Origin: JBBTQS01 sp964627055
GTDB lineage: Bacteria > Patescibacteriota > Patescibacteriia > Magasanikbacterales > JBBTQS01
Length of the DNA stretch: 61,542 nt
Reading direction: 5' to 3'
Assembly: GCA_964627055.1 (NCBI GenBank)
Contig: CAZVGV010000005.1
Location: 1 to 61,542 of the forward strand
In this document: one piece after another, positions 40,747 to 49,413 of the stretch
Position numbering within the stretch: position 1 is the stretch's first letter
How the letters are laid out: every line of letters begins with the position of its first letter
Translations under genes and position numbers: made by a program
The notes under the pieces: model-generated
The model's database searches: none
Seen by the model: the letters and a program-made list of their open reading frames with translations, nothing else
Told to the model about the DNA's origin: nothing

Positions 40747-41646
40747 ATGGCGCAGTCTTTTTTGCAGTCTCCAGCATGGCTCGCATTCCTCGCATCCGAG
40801 GGGCAGTGCATGCATGGACATGCACCAGAATGGCAGTGGACCGAGCGTAGGATGGGTCACATTGGGTCGTACTGGTATGGCGGATTTGTGCGTGGTGGGC
40901 AGGGGGACGTGAGCGCGATTGTGCGTGAAGCGCAACGCACAGGTGCTGTGTTCTTACGTGTTTCGCCAGTTGATGTAGAGACCGCTGATGTGTTGCGGCA
41001 GACTGCGCCAGATGCGCGTCGTGTGAGTGATGCACAGCCGTCTACGTCACTTGTGTTGGATCTGCGATCAGATGAAGCGTCGTTGCTTCGTGGGTTCAAG
41101 ACAAAAACTCGATACAACATTGGTGTTGCACAGCGGCATGGTGTTCGGGTGGAGATTGTACAGACGCCGCTTCCTGCAGCCACCTTCGAGAAGGTATGGT
41201 CACTGTACGAGGACACGGCACGTCGGCATGGGATTCGCAATCACCCGCGTGCGCATTATGCGAACGCACCGGGAGAGTGGGTGCTTGCGTGGCTGGGTGA
41301 CGAGTTGTTGAATGCGCACTTTTGCGTTGGTTATGATGGTGTGTACACATATCTCTACGGCGCTTCATCTGCTGAGCACAAGGATGCGATGGCGTCCTAT
41401 CTCACTCAGTGGGAGACCATTCGTCATGCGAAGGCTCGTGGGTATGTGTCGTATGACTTTTGGGGGATAGCGCCTGATACTGCGGATATCATGCATCCGT
41501 ATCATGGGATTACACGATTCAAGATGGGGTTTGGTGGCGTGGTTGTATCATATCCCGGCACATTCGAAATTCCCGTTGCGCGTGGTCGGTACTTGGTGTA
41601 TCGTTTTGCAAAATGCATGCGTTCATTGCTGCGCAAGAAGAAATAA
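40747..41646 (+). CDS. FemAB-like aminoacyltransferase
   Basis: Protein of 299 aa with the double-GNAT pattern of FemX/FemAB proteins: KTKTRYNIGVAQRHGV, then WSLYEDTARRHG, a GASSAEHKDAMASYLTQWETIRHAKARGY stretch and YDFWGIAPD near the end. Family members attach amino acids to lipid II for peptidoglycan cross-bridges. It starts 3 nt behind ruvA, and its stop lies 2 nt before tRNA-Arg(CCG). That closeness fits an enzyme that uses aminoacyl-tRNA but may be only compaction. Confidence 0.8.
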   Translation: MAQSFLQSPAWLAFLASEGQCMHGHAPEWQWTERRMGHIGSYWYGGFVRGGQGDVSAIVREAQRTGAVFLRVSPVDVETADVLRQTAPDARRVSDAQPSTSLVLDLRSDEASLLRGFKTKTRYNIGVAQRHGVRVEIVQTPLPAATFEKVWSLYEDTARRHGIRNHPRAHYANAPGEWVLAWLGDELLNAHFCVGYDGVYTYLYGASSAEHKDAMASYLTQWETIRHAKARGYVSYDFWGIAPDTADIMHPYHGITRFKMGFGGVVVSYPGTFEIPVARGRYLVYRFAKCMRSLLRKKK

Positions 41647-41648
41647 AC

Positions 41649-41720
41649 GCCTCCGTCGTTCAATGGATAGGACACAGGTTTCCGGTACCTGTGATAGGGG
41701 TTCGATTCCTCTCGGGGGCA
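41649..41720 (+). tRNA. tRNA-Arg (anticodon CCG)
   Basis: A 72-nt cloverleaf: acceptor GCCTCCG/CGGGGGC (one G-T), anticodon arm CAGGT-TTCCGGT-ACCTG, T arm GGGG-TTCGATT-CCTC, discriminator A. It begins 2 nt behind the FemAB-like gene. It is about 75% identical to tRNA-Arg(TCG) at 13126-13197. Confidence 0.96.
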
Positions 41721-41742
41721 CACTGCTGCTTTTGTTTTTGGA

Positions 41743-41841
41743 GTACAACCTCAATTTCACTATCCGCGAAATTGGGTTTCTAACTCGGTCGACCGGGTTG
41801 CATCTTTGTGTCTCGCGACAGGAGTAGCTGGCCGGTCGACC
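41743..41841 (+). ncRNA. Candidate structured RNA element downstream of tRNA-Arg(CCG), copy 2
   Basis: A 99-nt segment starting 22 nt after tRNA-Arg(CCG). It is homologous to copy 1. The 10-bp stem GGTCGACCGG (41787-41796) / CCGGTCGACC (41832-41841) is perfect and closes a 35-nt loop with TGTCTCGCGACA. A second hairpin CAATTTC (41751-41757) / GAAATTG (41768-41774) is also perfect, and GAGT (41741-41744) can pair with ACTC (41783-41786). This copy is followed by TCGCGCTTTTTT and so could end transcription. No known family recognised. Confidence 0.6.
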
Positions 41842-41860
41842 TCGCGCTTTTTTATGAGAG

Positions 41861-41869
41861 TGGTATAGT
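41861..41869 (+). promoter_or_regulatory. Cupin gene promoter (extended -10)
   Basis: TGG followed by TATAGT (41864-41869). Leader of about 16 nt to ATG 41892. Confidence 0.5.
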
Positions 41870-41891
41870 GATCCAAGTTGCAACCTTTTTT

Positions 41892-42260
41892 ATGCAGATT
41901 ATATTGCCAGACTCACCAGGTGTGCAGCGATATACCGGTCCGGGTGGATATCAGGTAGCACTGACTAAGGTGGGAATCGATCGACAGATAGATGTGTTCG
42001 GATTTCATGATATTGTAATTCCTGCAGGCGAGTTCAGTAAGGAACACTATCACACGAAGTTTATTGAGCTCTTCTATTGCCTCACAGCAATGCGATTGAA
42101 GATCAATGATGTCATGCATGAAGTGCCGGCGTGTACTATGATTGTGCTGCAGCCAGGGGATCGGCATGAGGTGTATGCAGATGCGCAGGATGTGAGATTT
42201 TTTGCGATGAAGTTCCCTCACATTGACGGTGACAAAGTAGTAACACCAGACTCGCAATGA
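41892..42260 (+). CDS. Cupin-fold protein
   Basis: Protein of 122 aa with one double-stranded beta-helix. Cupin motif 1 is PAGEFSKEHYHTKFIELFYCL (His, His and Glu ligands) and motif 2 is VLQPGDRHEVYAD. It should bind one metal ion; the substrate is unknown, possibly a sugar. ATG 41892 is chosen because the -10 box lies at 41864; the longer frame runs into the RNA element. It overlaps the next gene by 4 nt (ATGA). Confidence 0.75.
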   Translation: MQIILPDSPGVQRYTGPGGYQVALTKVGIDRQIDVFGFHDIVIPAGEFSKEHYHTKFIELFYCLTAMRLKINDVMHEVPACTMIVLQPGDRHEVYADAQDVRFFAMKFPHIDGDKVVTPDSQ

Positions 42261-42829
42261 TTATTTTGCTTCCAACTCGACGCTATCGGTTGGTATTGAG
42301 TATTGGCGTGTGGTTGCTATGTGCTGTTTTTGTGTTTTTTGCTGGTGCCATGATTCTTGAAACGCTTACAGTAGTTGCCGTCATCAAGCTTCTGCTACTT
42401 GTTACGGTTCTGACGTGGGTGTATCGACACATTACCCGTATTGGAGAAATTCGACTAACATCAACAGAACTTCACGTGTTGCAGCCTGGATATGTCGTGC
42501 GTATCCCGTTTGCGCACGTTGGGCACGTGCAACAGCGTGCGCAAACTCTCGTGCAGACGTCAGCAGGGTTGCAAACACGTGTGCATCGCGTGATTCTCGA
42601 TGTGACACTAACGAGCGGCAAGGTAAAGCCGGTAGTGATTTCTATACTGTCTCATGAGGATGCTCAATGGATTGAAAAACTTCTTCAGTTAGCTCAAACA
42701 CAGGACCAGAAGGCTGTAGCAGCGTATCTTACAACACGAGCAGATGGACAAGGTTCAAAAGGGTATGTTTGGGTTGGGATTTCTTTCCTTATTGTAGGCT
42801 CGAGTATCGGATTGATGTTTTACTTGTAG
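42257..42829 (+). CDS. Membrane protein with PH-like domain
   Basis: Protein of 190 aa. Two hydrophobic segments near 12-32 and 37-55, then a beta-rich domain (GEIRLTSTELHVLQPGYVVRIPF, then HRVILDVTLTSGKVKPVVISI) like bacterial PH-type domains, and a last hydrophobic stretch (YVWVGISFLIVGSSIGLMFYL). No precise family. Translationally coupled to the cupin gene; its end overlaps the convergent gene by 10 nt. Confidence 0.6.
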   Translation: MIILLPTRRYRLVLSIGVWLLCAVFVFFAGAMILETLTVVAVIKLLLLVTVLTWVYRHITRIGEIRLTSTELHVLQPGYVVRIPFAHVGHVQQRAQTLVQTSAGLQTRVHRVILDVTLTSGKVKPVVISILSHEDAQWIEKLLQLAQTQDQKAVAAYLTTRADGQGSKGYVWVGISFLIVGSSIGLMFYL

Positions 42830-43911
42830 GGCACGTACCGAAGAAGTGGAGCAATTGCTGCCATATTCACGAAAGAGTAGTCGTCGTTGAGTGAAAAATC
42901 TCGATCATCGCGCCACACCAGACGATCAGGGTTGTGGCGGTCTATGAACCCGAGACCTGCAGATTCTTTGAGCCAGTACTGTTCCCAAGTTTTGTTTCCG
43001 AGATATCGCTCGATCGTGGTGCGAAGAAGTACAGTTTGAAGACCGATACCAGAAGGACGGCCAGAACCACGCCAAGAAAGTTTGCCTGCTGGATACCGAT
43101 TGTGTACATACTGGGCCATCCGATGTGCTGTTGTGGTGTAGCTAGTATCGCCCAGCTCTTGCCCGACAAGTGCGAGCATGGTGGCGGCAACAAGGTGGTA
43201 GTGCAGAGAGTATCGTGCGGGCACCCCTTCGCGGTAGATACCCATTGCATCTACCGAACGTAGACCAACGGAAGTTTTTTCTCGAATGAGTTTTATGTAT
43301 CTTTCCGTTTCTTCTTCAGAAAATGAAAGAAGCGGGTCGCGAAGAATAAGAACGCCATATCCCGCGCCAAGGAGAGCTCTATTTTCTGTGTCTGGTGCAC
43401 GTAAGACCCAAGGAAGCATCTCTTGAATATTTGCGAGCGCCTGCGCGCGTTCCTCAGGGGCCAGTATGTCAGGGCGAGATTGAAGAATGCGAAGTGCGAG
43501 GTAGAGGCCAATTGCATCGTGGAAAGATCGTGTAGAAAGAGTTGTACCGTTACGGCGAACCCAATTTGGTTCCTTTGTGCGACGCGTAATAAGGACGTCG
43601 CGCAGTACGGTTTCGACTTTCTTTCTGCTGTCTGCGTCATCTCGATCAGTATAGGCAAAAGCAAAGGTCATCTGCATTCTAAGATTGTGTGTACTGTCCT
43701 TGGTTCCTTCTTTGTACGCTGAGGATGGAACAGATGATTCCCATCCACTTCCGGTCCAAACAGCATCCAAGTATCTGGAATATCGCTCTGGAATACTATG
43801 GAGTTGTAGATCAATACTTGAAGCTGCTGTTGTAGAATACGAAAACGTGATGCTTGCCAGTACAAGTATCACGCCCACACTACTGCGCTGAAGAAGGTTC
43901 AGGCAGCGCAT
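42820..43911 (-). CDS. Secreted protein, alpha/alpha-toroid lyase-like
   Basis: Protein of 363 aa with a signal peptide (SSVGVILVLASITFSYSTTAASS, about 10-31). The mature part is helical with repeated aromatic and Arg-rich segments (RSFHDAIGLYLALRILQSRP, YREGVPARYSLHYHLVAATMLALVGQ) that recall alpha/alpha-toroid polysaccharide lyases or glycosidases. Possible catalytic residues (Tyr, His, Arg in RYSLHYH) are present but I cannot fix a family. It follows the anchored Ig-like gene by 8 nt and is the last gene of the envelope cluster. Confidence 0.6.
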   Translation of the reverse strand: MRCLNLLQRSSVGVILVLASITFSYSTTAASSIDLQLHSIPERYSRYLDAVWTGSGWESSVPSSAYKEGTKDSTHNLRMQMTFAFAYTDRDDADSRKKVETVLRDVLITRRTKEPNWVRRNGTTLSTRSFHDAIGLYLALRILQSRPDILAPEERAQALANIQEMLPWVLRAPDTENRALLGAGYGVLILRDPLLSFSEEETERYIKLIREKTSVGLRSVDAMGIYREGVPARYSLHYHLVAATMLALVGQELGDTSYTTTAHRMAQYVHNRYPAGKLSWRGSGRPSGIGLQTVLLRTTIERYLGNKTWEQYWLKESAGLGFIDRHNPDRLVWRDDRDFSLNDDYSFVNMAAIAPLLRYVPYK

Positions 43912-43919
43912 ACTGAGGA

Positions 43920-45824
43920 TTAGTCTCCTAATTCGATCGCAGCAGAGCTGCGCTGCAATGAGCGGTTGATAACAGTGTCAGTTGCCTCAAGCGCTGTGGT
44001 GGTCATGAGGAGCTGCTGTCCAGCTGTTTGTGTATTGAGACGGATGACGAAGGATGCGCGTTCGATCTTGTTGCCGCTCGAAATTGATGGGATTGTCCAG
44101 CGCGCAGATTTTGATTTTGCATCAAAGGTGAGAGAACCGTTTTGGAGTTCTTGGCCGAGCCACTCCACTTCACCCACGAGTGATGCCTTCACTACAACAT
44201 CCTTCACTGCATGTGTGTCATTCTTCACAGTCCAGGTGACGCGGTACGTGTTGCTCTTGCTGGTTGGTTCGAGTGTTTCTGGGTTCACAGGTACTGCGTC
44301 TGCATCAATAGCCGTGTCAGAACCAATAGTAATGGTTATGGGCTGGGTCTGTAACGAAACACGTGTGCCATTGTCGTATGAACCTTCAGCAATGGCGGTG
44401 ATTGTGAATTGGGTGAGCTTTGTGTAATCCAGATTTGCTCTGGACAGGAGACTCAAAGAGAAGGGGATGGTGTCTTCTTTTTGTGGTTCGAGGTTGGCGA
44501 GTGCTGCGCGTTCTTTGCTGCTCCAGGAGAGTGTGACGCGGCGCGTGTCTGGGTTTACCTGTTCTCCTGCAATCTTTGGTTCACTCCCGGCGTTGAGTGA
44601 ATTGATGGCGAGAATCGATTTGTTCTGAAAAGATGGAGTATCCATGACCGCACGAATGGTGAGGTTTTTGATGGGTTTGTCGCTGGTATTCTTGGAGAAC
44701 AATGAGAATGTCAGATTACCTTCCGGCGCAATAAGTACGTCAGAGCTGGATCCATTCGCGATGAGGGAAAGGACCAGTGAGCTACGTGCAATAGGGAGCT
44801 CGTGCTCATGAGTGGCAACAACGTACTCCCGGCCGCTGTCCATCAATGAGGCAGTTGTTACTATTTTTTCGGTTTCCAATGCGTCACCGGTGAAAGAGCC
44901 GTTGGCTGTGAGGGTGATGGGTTTTTCCGGCGTCAGTGATGAAAGTAGCCATGTTCGTGCATCGATGCGCTGTACTCCTGCAGGAATGGTTTCTCCTTTT
45001 TTTGGTTCTGAGAAAGTAAAGTGGCTGCCGCCATCAATGACTACTCGCACGGTACCTGTAGTTGCTGTTGAAACGCGCAACGTAACAGGAAGCGCGATTG
45101 CGGATCCAGGCGAAGCGGTCTTGGGGAACTCTGTAACGAGTGTGATTGGTGATTGGTTAATCGTCTGTGTACTCGAGCCGATTGTCTGAAATTCTGAATT
45201 GAAATTACTTGGTCGATATGTGAAAAAAGCTCGCAGTGATTGTTGTGAACCTGTGGATCCAACAAGAACACCAGTAACTTCAAGTTCTACGTTTTTTCCG
45301 CCCTCAATGACACCAAATCTCCATTTACTTTTTTCTGTATCAACGGGGAGAAGCGTGGTGTTGGTGACAGTGAATCCCTCAGGGTATGCTACTGTGAGTT
45401 CTGTTTTTGAGAGCTCGAGACGCTGTCCATTGCGAATACGGATGCGATAGGTGATAGAGTCGCCTGCGGTGATCGTTTGCGGAGCTTGAATATCGATAGC
45501 TACTGATTGTTCTGCAAAGTCGCTCTGTAACGAACTGAAGACAAAGAAGCCACCCCATGCCGCACCACACGCCAAGAGCAAGAAAACGGTAGCACCAGCA
45601 ACAACACGGCGCCAAGTACGCGAAGCACCGTGCGTGAAATGCTTCATGTCTGGCACGTTACCATCTTCGTCTTTATAAATAGACTGTAGTTGCTGCGTAC
45701 GCTCATCTCGAGACTGCGACTGCTGCGTGCGACTGCTGCGCTCAGGAACTTGTTTTTTTTGTGACGAGGACGCCTTGGTCTTGGGAAGAGGCTTCGCAGT
45801 GAATCGGTGATCTTCGGTAGGCAT
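43920..45824 (-). CDS. Membrane-anchored surface protein with Ig-like repeats
   Basis: Protein of 634 aa. A Gln/Ser/Arg-rich cytoplasmic tail (about 1-70) comes before one membrane segment (74-97, VAGATVFLLLACGAAWGGFFVF) and then an external region of DUF11/CARDB-type beta repeats (QTITAGDSITYRIRIRNGQ, SPGSAIALPVTLRVST, KSNTYRVTWTVKND). These domains often act as spacers on surface adhesins. ATG 45824 lies 10 nt behind the DUF4012 gene. No Shine-Dalgarno. Confidence 0.7.
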   Translation of the reverse strand: MPTEDHRFTAKPLPKTKASSSQKKQVPERSSRTQQSQSRDERTQQLQSIYKDEDGNVPDMKHFTHGASRTWRRVVAGATVFLLLACGAAWGGFFVFSSLQSDFAEQSVAIDIQAPQTITAGDSITYRIRIRNGQRLELSKTELTVAYPEGFTVTNTTLLPVDTEKSKWRFGVIEGGKNVELEVTGVLVGSTGSQQSLRAFFTYRPSNFNSEFQTIGSSTQTINQSPITLVTEFPKTASPGSAIALPVTLRVSTATTGTVRVVIDGGSHFTFSEPKKGETIPAGVQRIDARTWLLSSLTPEKPITLTANGSFTGDALETEKIVTTASLMDSGREYVVATHEHELPIARSSLVLSLIANGSSSDVLIAPEGNLTFSLFSKNTSDKPIKNLTIRAVMDTPSFQNKSILAINSLNAGSEPKIAGEQVNPDTRRVTLSWSSKERAALANLEPQKEDTIPFSLSLLSRANLDYTKLTQFTITAIAEGSYDNGTRVSLQTQPITITIGSDTAIDADAVPVNPETLEPTSKSNTYRVTWTVKNDTHAVKDVVVKASLVGEVEWLGQELQNGSLTFDAKSKSARWTIPSISSGNKIERASFVIRLNTQTAGQQLLMTTTALEATDTVINRSLQRSSAAIELGD

Positions 45825-45834
45825 ATCGTGGAGG

Positions 45835-48282
45835 TTAGCGTTGAACCGCAGTGAGGCCAAAGAAAGTATCCTGGTTAAATGCGGATTCTGTGACAATTCC
45901 GTTATCGATGTGCTTGGTTACGGCAGGATCACCGTTGTTCCAAATAGTGCGCCATGCAGGAGGCACAAGCACATGTGACTGCATGACAAAATTACGTAGT
46001 CCAGGTTGCCGTTCTAAAAGTATGCTGTAGCGAAACGCTGGATCGTAGAGTGTTGCAGCGTGCGCCGCGCGCACAAGAGCATTTTGCGTCTTTTGTACGG
46101 AGAAGACGGAGAAGGGGAGGCGATACGTGATGCGAGCCACGCTTGTCTCGCGGGGTTTGGTCACCACCCAGTTACCAAAAACCGTCTTGCCGAATTCTTC
46201 GGTGATTCGTGTTCCCGATGCCTCGTCAAATGATTGTGCTGTTTCGACATGGGAGAGTAGTTCGTTTTTTGTGGCGTAGGGGAGCGGTGTATGGAACTGA
46301 CTTTCTGCGGGGAATGTAAATCCGGATGCTTCAAGAAGTGTGCTTCCTTTGGGGACGTACATGCGCACGTAACTGATGCTACTTGCTTCGCTGGATACAC
46401 CATCATGGGTGCGAATAAAGTTGACAGTATTGATCACGGAACCGTCTGGTTGTATCCATGCCTGGTGCTCAATACGACCAGTCAAATCCGCATCGGACTT
46501 CTCTCCGCCGATATTACTAATGTTTACATGAAGGTAATCTCCGGATGTTGTGTGAAGTGCGCCATCCCATCCGAAGGAACGAATGCTATCCTGTATCCCA
46601 GGGTCAGTGCTGTAGATCAGGATATCACCGCGTGTGAGGCCAGATCGAATTGCCGAAGCAGCAGCAACGTGACCACTCAGGGGTGCGCGCGCTAAGCGAT
46701 CGATCAAGATTGGACCAAGCTCAGCGACAACAGACTTTGGAGTTTTGCTTCCGGTATTTCGCGCCTGAGCAATGTGTGTTTGGAGAGCATCTCGGAACGA
46801 AGTTGCTGTGATTTGGAGCCCTCCGCTCATGGTTATAGGCCCAGTAGCGGTGAGGAGATCACTGAGAACTTGGTCGTTAATTGCAACAACACCATCCACG
46901 GTTGGACCGCCTGATCGTTCATAGAACCACATGAGATTGCGCGCAGTGGTTGGAAAATCTGGATACCAGTTAGCGTCTTGGAACTCCCAGCGGCTGTTGA
47001 CGAGCGATAGTGGGTGTGGTGGTTCTTGGTGTACAGAAAGTTGACCTTGGAGGTCGTAGGAACCACCTTTAGCAATTTCCATTTTTTTGATTTCACCTTG
47101 ATCAAGATCCACGAGCGCGAATGACCCAATAAATCCTCCAGTGGCGCGCAATTCAGCAGAATTTTGAAGGACAACAAGATAGCGGCGAAGCGAGTTTGCA
47201 CCAAGAGCGTCAAGAATTGTTGGCATGTTCTTCCGTAGCAGTGCAACATCGTTTCGTGTGGCTGTAACTGCTGCTGTGACGGTAGCAACTGTCTCGCGTA
47301 GATGTTCTGGGAGTGCGGTGGGGTCAACGGATGCTAAGGCTTCGTCTGCACGTACAAGACGTGGGTAGATCCGTCCAAGTGCTTCGTCCCAGTAGCGTAG
47401 CCGATCGGTAAGAGTGGTAGACGTGGGTGCTTGATCTTGTGCGTAGAGTAATTGCGATGCAAAGAGCGTGAGGTCTTCGCCAGCTGTGAGAAGCGCTTCG
47501 CCACTTTTTACCTTTGCGCCGACGTGAGGGACAATGCTAAGGAGTGATTTGCTAAGCGTATCTACGGAATCAAGTGATGCCTGAGCTTGCTCGAATGAGG
47601 TAAGCGCATCAACGAGGAATGAACCACCTTGTGCGGTATCTCCTAGTGCAAGAGCCTGCTTCGTTGCTCGCAGTGCGGTTACAGCGTCTTCGCTGCGGGC
47701 GGTGATAGTATCACGAACCGCACTGAGTTCCGGGTAGGTCGTGAGCGCGTAAATTGGCATGGTGAAAAGCAGTGCCAACGTGGTGAATCCAACAGTTAGT
47801 GGTCGGCGTACTCTCCCAAAGTTTTTGATGTCTTGAGTGAAGGATCGATACCACGATTGGGTCGATTCGATTTGCCTTTCCTCTGCAACATAGCCTTGAC
47901 GAGTAAATGTTGAAGCAGGGATCACTCTATCTCTTGTGGGAACGAGTTCAGGCAATGGTTTCTTTGTAATCTGGTATGGAGTGTCAATTGCCTGTTCGGT
48001 TATAGCCTTTGCTCGTTCGCGAAATGCTTGGAGGTTTGGTCGAAACCCTCCGAGTTGGGTTGGTGCAAGAGGGGTGTGGTGTAATGGAACCTCTGAACGT
48101 ACTGGGTCTACATGCTGGAGAACATCTGCAGCACGTGGTTTGAGGTCCACGATATGAGACGATTGCGTTGTGTGCGCATGGTCAACAACGGTAACAGGAA
48201 TCTGGCGTACGCGGAGCGACGCTGATTCGTGCGTTGTTGATTGGGGAGCGACAAGCTTCTCCCGGGCCATTTTTGTAAACAA
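45835..48282 (-). CDS. DUF4012 membrane protein
   Basis: Protein of 815 aa (811 if ATG 48270 is the start; neither has a Shine-Dalgarno). A basic cytoplasmic N-terminus of 160 residues, one membrane segment at about 162-180, a helical region, then the DUF4012 domain with its hallmark NSAELRATGGFIGSFALVDL near residue 360. DUF4012 proteins usually lie in polysaccharide gene clusters and are thought to act in surface glycan attachment, related to LytR-type chemistry; the reaction is not proven. It sits between the glycosyltransferases and the Ig-like surface protein, which fits that role. Confidence 0.8.
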   Translation of the reverse strand: MFTKMAREKLVAPQSTTHESASLRVRQIPVTVVDHAHTTQSSHIVDLKPRAADVLQHVDPVRSEVPLHHTPLAPTQLGGFRPNLQAFRERAKAITEQAIDTPYQITKKPLPELVPTRDRVIPASTFTRQGYVAEERQIESTQSWYRSFTQDIKNFGRVRRPLTVGFTTLALLFTMPIYALTTYPELSAVRDTITARSEDAVTALRATKQALALGDTAQGGSFLVDALTSFEQAQASLDSVDTLSKSLLSIVPHVGAKVKSGEALLTAGEDLTLFASQLLYAQDQAPTSTTLTDRLRYWDEALGRIYPRLVRADEALASVDPTALPEHLRETVATVTAAVTATRNDVALLRKNMPTILDALGANSLRRYLVVLQNSAELRATGGFIGSFALVDLDQGEIKKMEIAKGGSYDLQGQLSVHQEPPHPLSLVNSRWEFQDANWYPDFPTTARNLMWFYERSGGPTVDGVVAINDQVLSDLLTATGPITMSGGLQITATSFRDALQTHIAQARNTGSKTPKSVVAELGPILIDRLARAPLSGHVAAASAIRSGLTRGDILIYSTDPGIQDSIRSFGWDGALHTTSGDYLHVNISNIGGEKSDADLTGRIEHQAWIQPDGSVINTVNFIRTHDGVSSEASSISYVRMYVPKGSTLLEASGFTFPAESQFHTPLPYATKNELLSHVETAQSFDEASGTRITEEFGKTVFGNWVVTKPRETSVARITYRLPFSVFSVQKTQNALVRAAHAATLYDPAFRYSILLERQPGLRNFVMQSHVLVPPAWRTIWNNGDPAVTKHIDNGIVTESAFNQDTFFGLTAVQR

Positions 48283-48285
48283 TTA

Positions 48286-49413
48286 TCAGGCCCAGTATAC
48301 CATAGTTGCTGTGTCGTATGCCATGCGCTCCCAGGAATATTTTGCGAGTACTGCCGGAGCAGCAGCAATAGTTCGTTCACGTGCCGCAGCATCAAGGAGT
48401 ATTGTCTCAATGCCTGTCGAGATCGCGTCGATTGAAGTTGGGTCTGTGTATATTGCGGAAGGACCAAGGATTTCGGGCAAACAGGAGGTATTGCTTGCCA
48501 GCACAGGGACCCCATGTGCGAGTGCTTCCAGCGGAGGCAGGCCGAATCCCTCTGAGAGAGAAACATAGGCAACGCCACGGGCACCGTGGTAGAGCTGTTG
48601 CAATTCGCGATCCGAAACACCACCACGAAGTTCGATGGTATGCCCCAGTGCTCGTGGAAATTGTGTTGCGATTTTTTCCTCTAGTTGTGTGTAAAAACGC
48701 GTGTGTTGTCCAACAAGTACCAGTCGGGTTTGGTCTGCAGGCCTTCGGTCTTTGTACTGCATGAATGCGCGAACAAGTCGGAGGAGGTTCTTGTGTGGGT
48801 ACGCTACTCCAACATAGAGAAGATATGGCGTTGATGTTTGGGGTGCAATTGGTGTGGGATTGTATGGGGGTGCTCCCTCGTAGATGACCGAAATTGGCGT
48901 CTTTACAGCTGGGTACCAGTAGTGGATTTCGTCGGCAACGTATTGCGATGGAGTGATGATGTGCTTGCTTGCATGGACTGCACGGTGTACCGCGAGGCGG
49001 TAGCCAATTTTTTTGAGACAATAGAGTAAATATCCACGAGTAGAGGTGTCGCGTCCTGGAAATCGACGAAGTGTGAGGTCGTGAATAGTAGTGACAAAAG
49101 GTCCACGGTAGAGCAACGGTATATTCCAATGAGGAAAGTGCATGAGGTCTACACCGGCCTGCTTGATGACTGATGGAAATTCGTACTGTTCTCGAACTGT
49201 ATACCAGGGGATATCAGCCACAACGATCCTGAATGTTTTGGATGGGAGCTTGGCGAAAAGCGCACGATCACTTTCGAGAACAAAAAGAGTATACACTGTA
49301 GGAGGTGTGCCAGAAGGAGGTGTGAGTGCCGCGAGTTGCGTAATGAGGTGCCGTAGATATCGACCGTGTCCACCGTGGATCCCAGCCATGCGAGCATCAA
49401 TGCCGATGTGCAT
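48286..49413 (-). CDS. Glycosyltransferase, GT4-like (third of three)
   Basis: Protein of 375 aa with the GT-B fold. The N-terminal domain has MHIGIDARMAGIHGGHGRYL and TTIHDLTLRRFPGRD; the donor-binding C-terminal domain has YLLYVGVAYPHKNLLRL and the EX7E-type motif SEGFGLPPLEALAHGVP. ATG 49413 is chosen over 49503 because it matches the family N-terminus and overlaps the upstream gene by 17 nt. It adds a sugar in surface glycan assembly; donor and linkage unknown. Confidence 0.85.
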   Translation of the reverse strand: MHIGIDARMAGIHGGHGRYLRHLITQLAALTPPSGTPPTVYTLFVLESDRALFAKLPSKTFRIVVADIPWYTVREQYEFPSVIKQAGVDLMHFPHWNIPLLYRGPFVTTIHDLTLRRFPGRDTSTRGYLLYCLKKIGYRLAVHRAVHASKHIITPSQYVADEIHYWYPAVKTPISVIYEGAPPYNPTPIAPQTSTPYLLYVGVAYPHKNLLRLVRAFMQYKDRRPADQTRLVLVGQHTRFYTQLEEKIATQFPRALGHTIELRGGVSDRELQQLYHGARGVAYVSLSEGFGLPPLEALAHGVPVLASNTSCLPEILGPSAIYTDPTSIDAISTGIETILLDAAARERTIAAAPAVLAKYSWERMAYDTATMVYWA

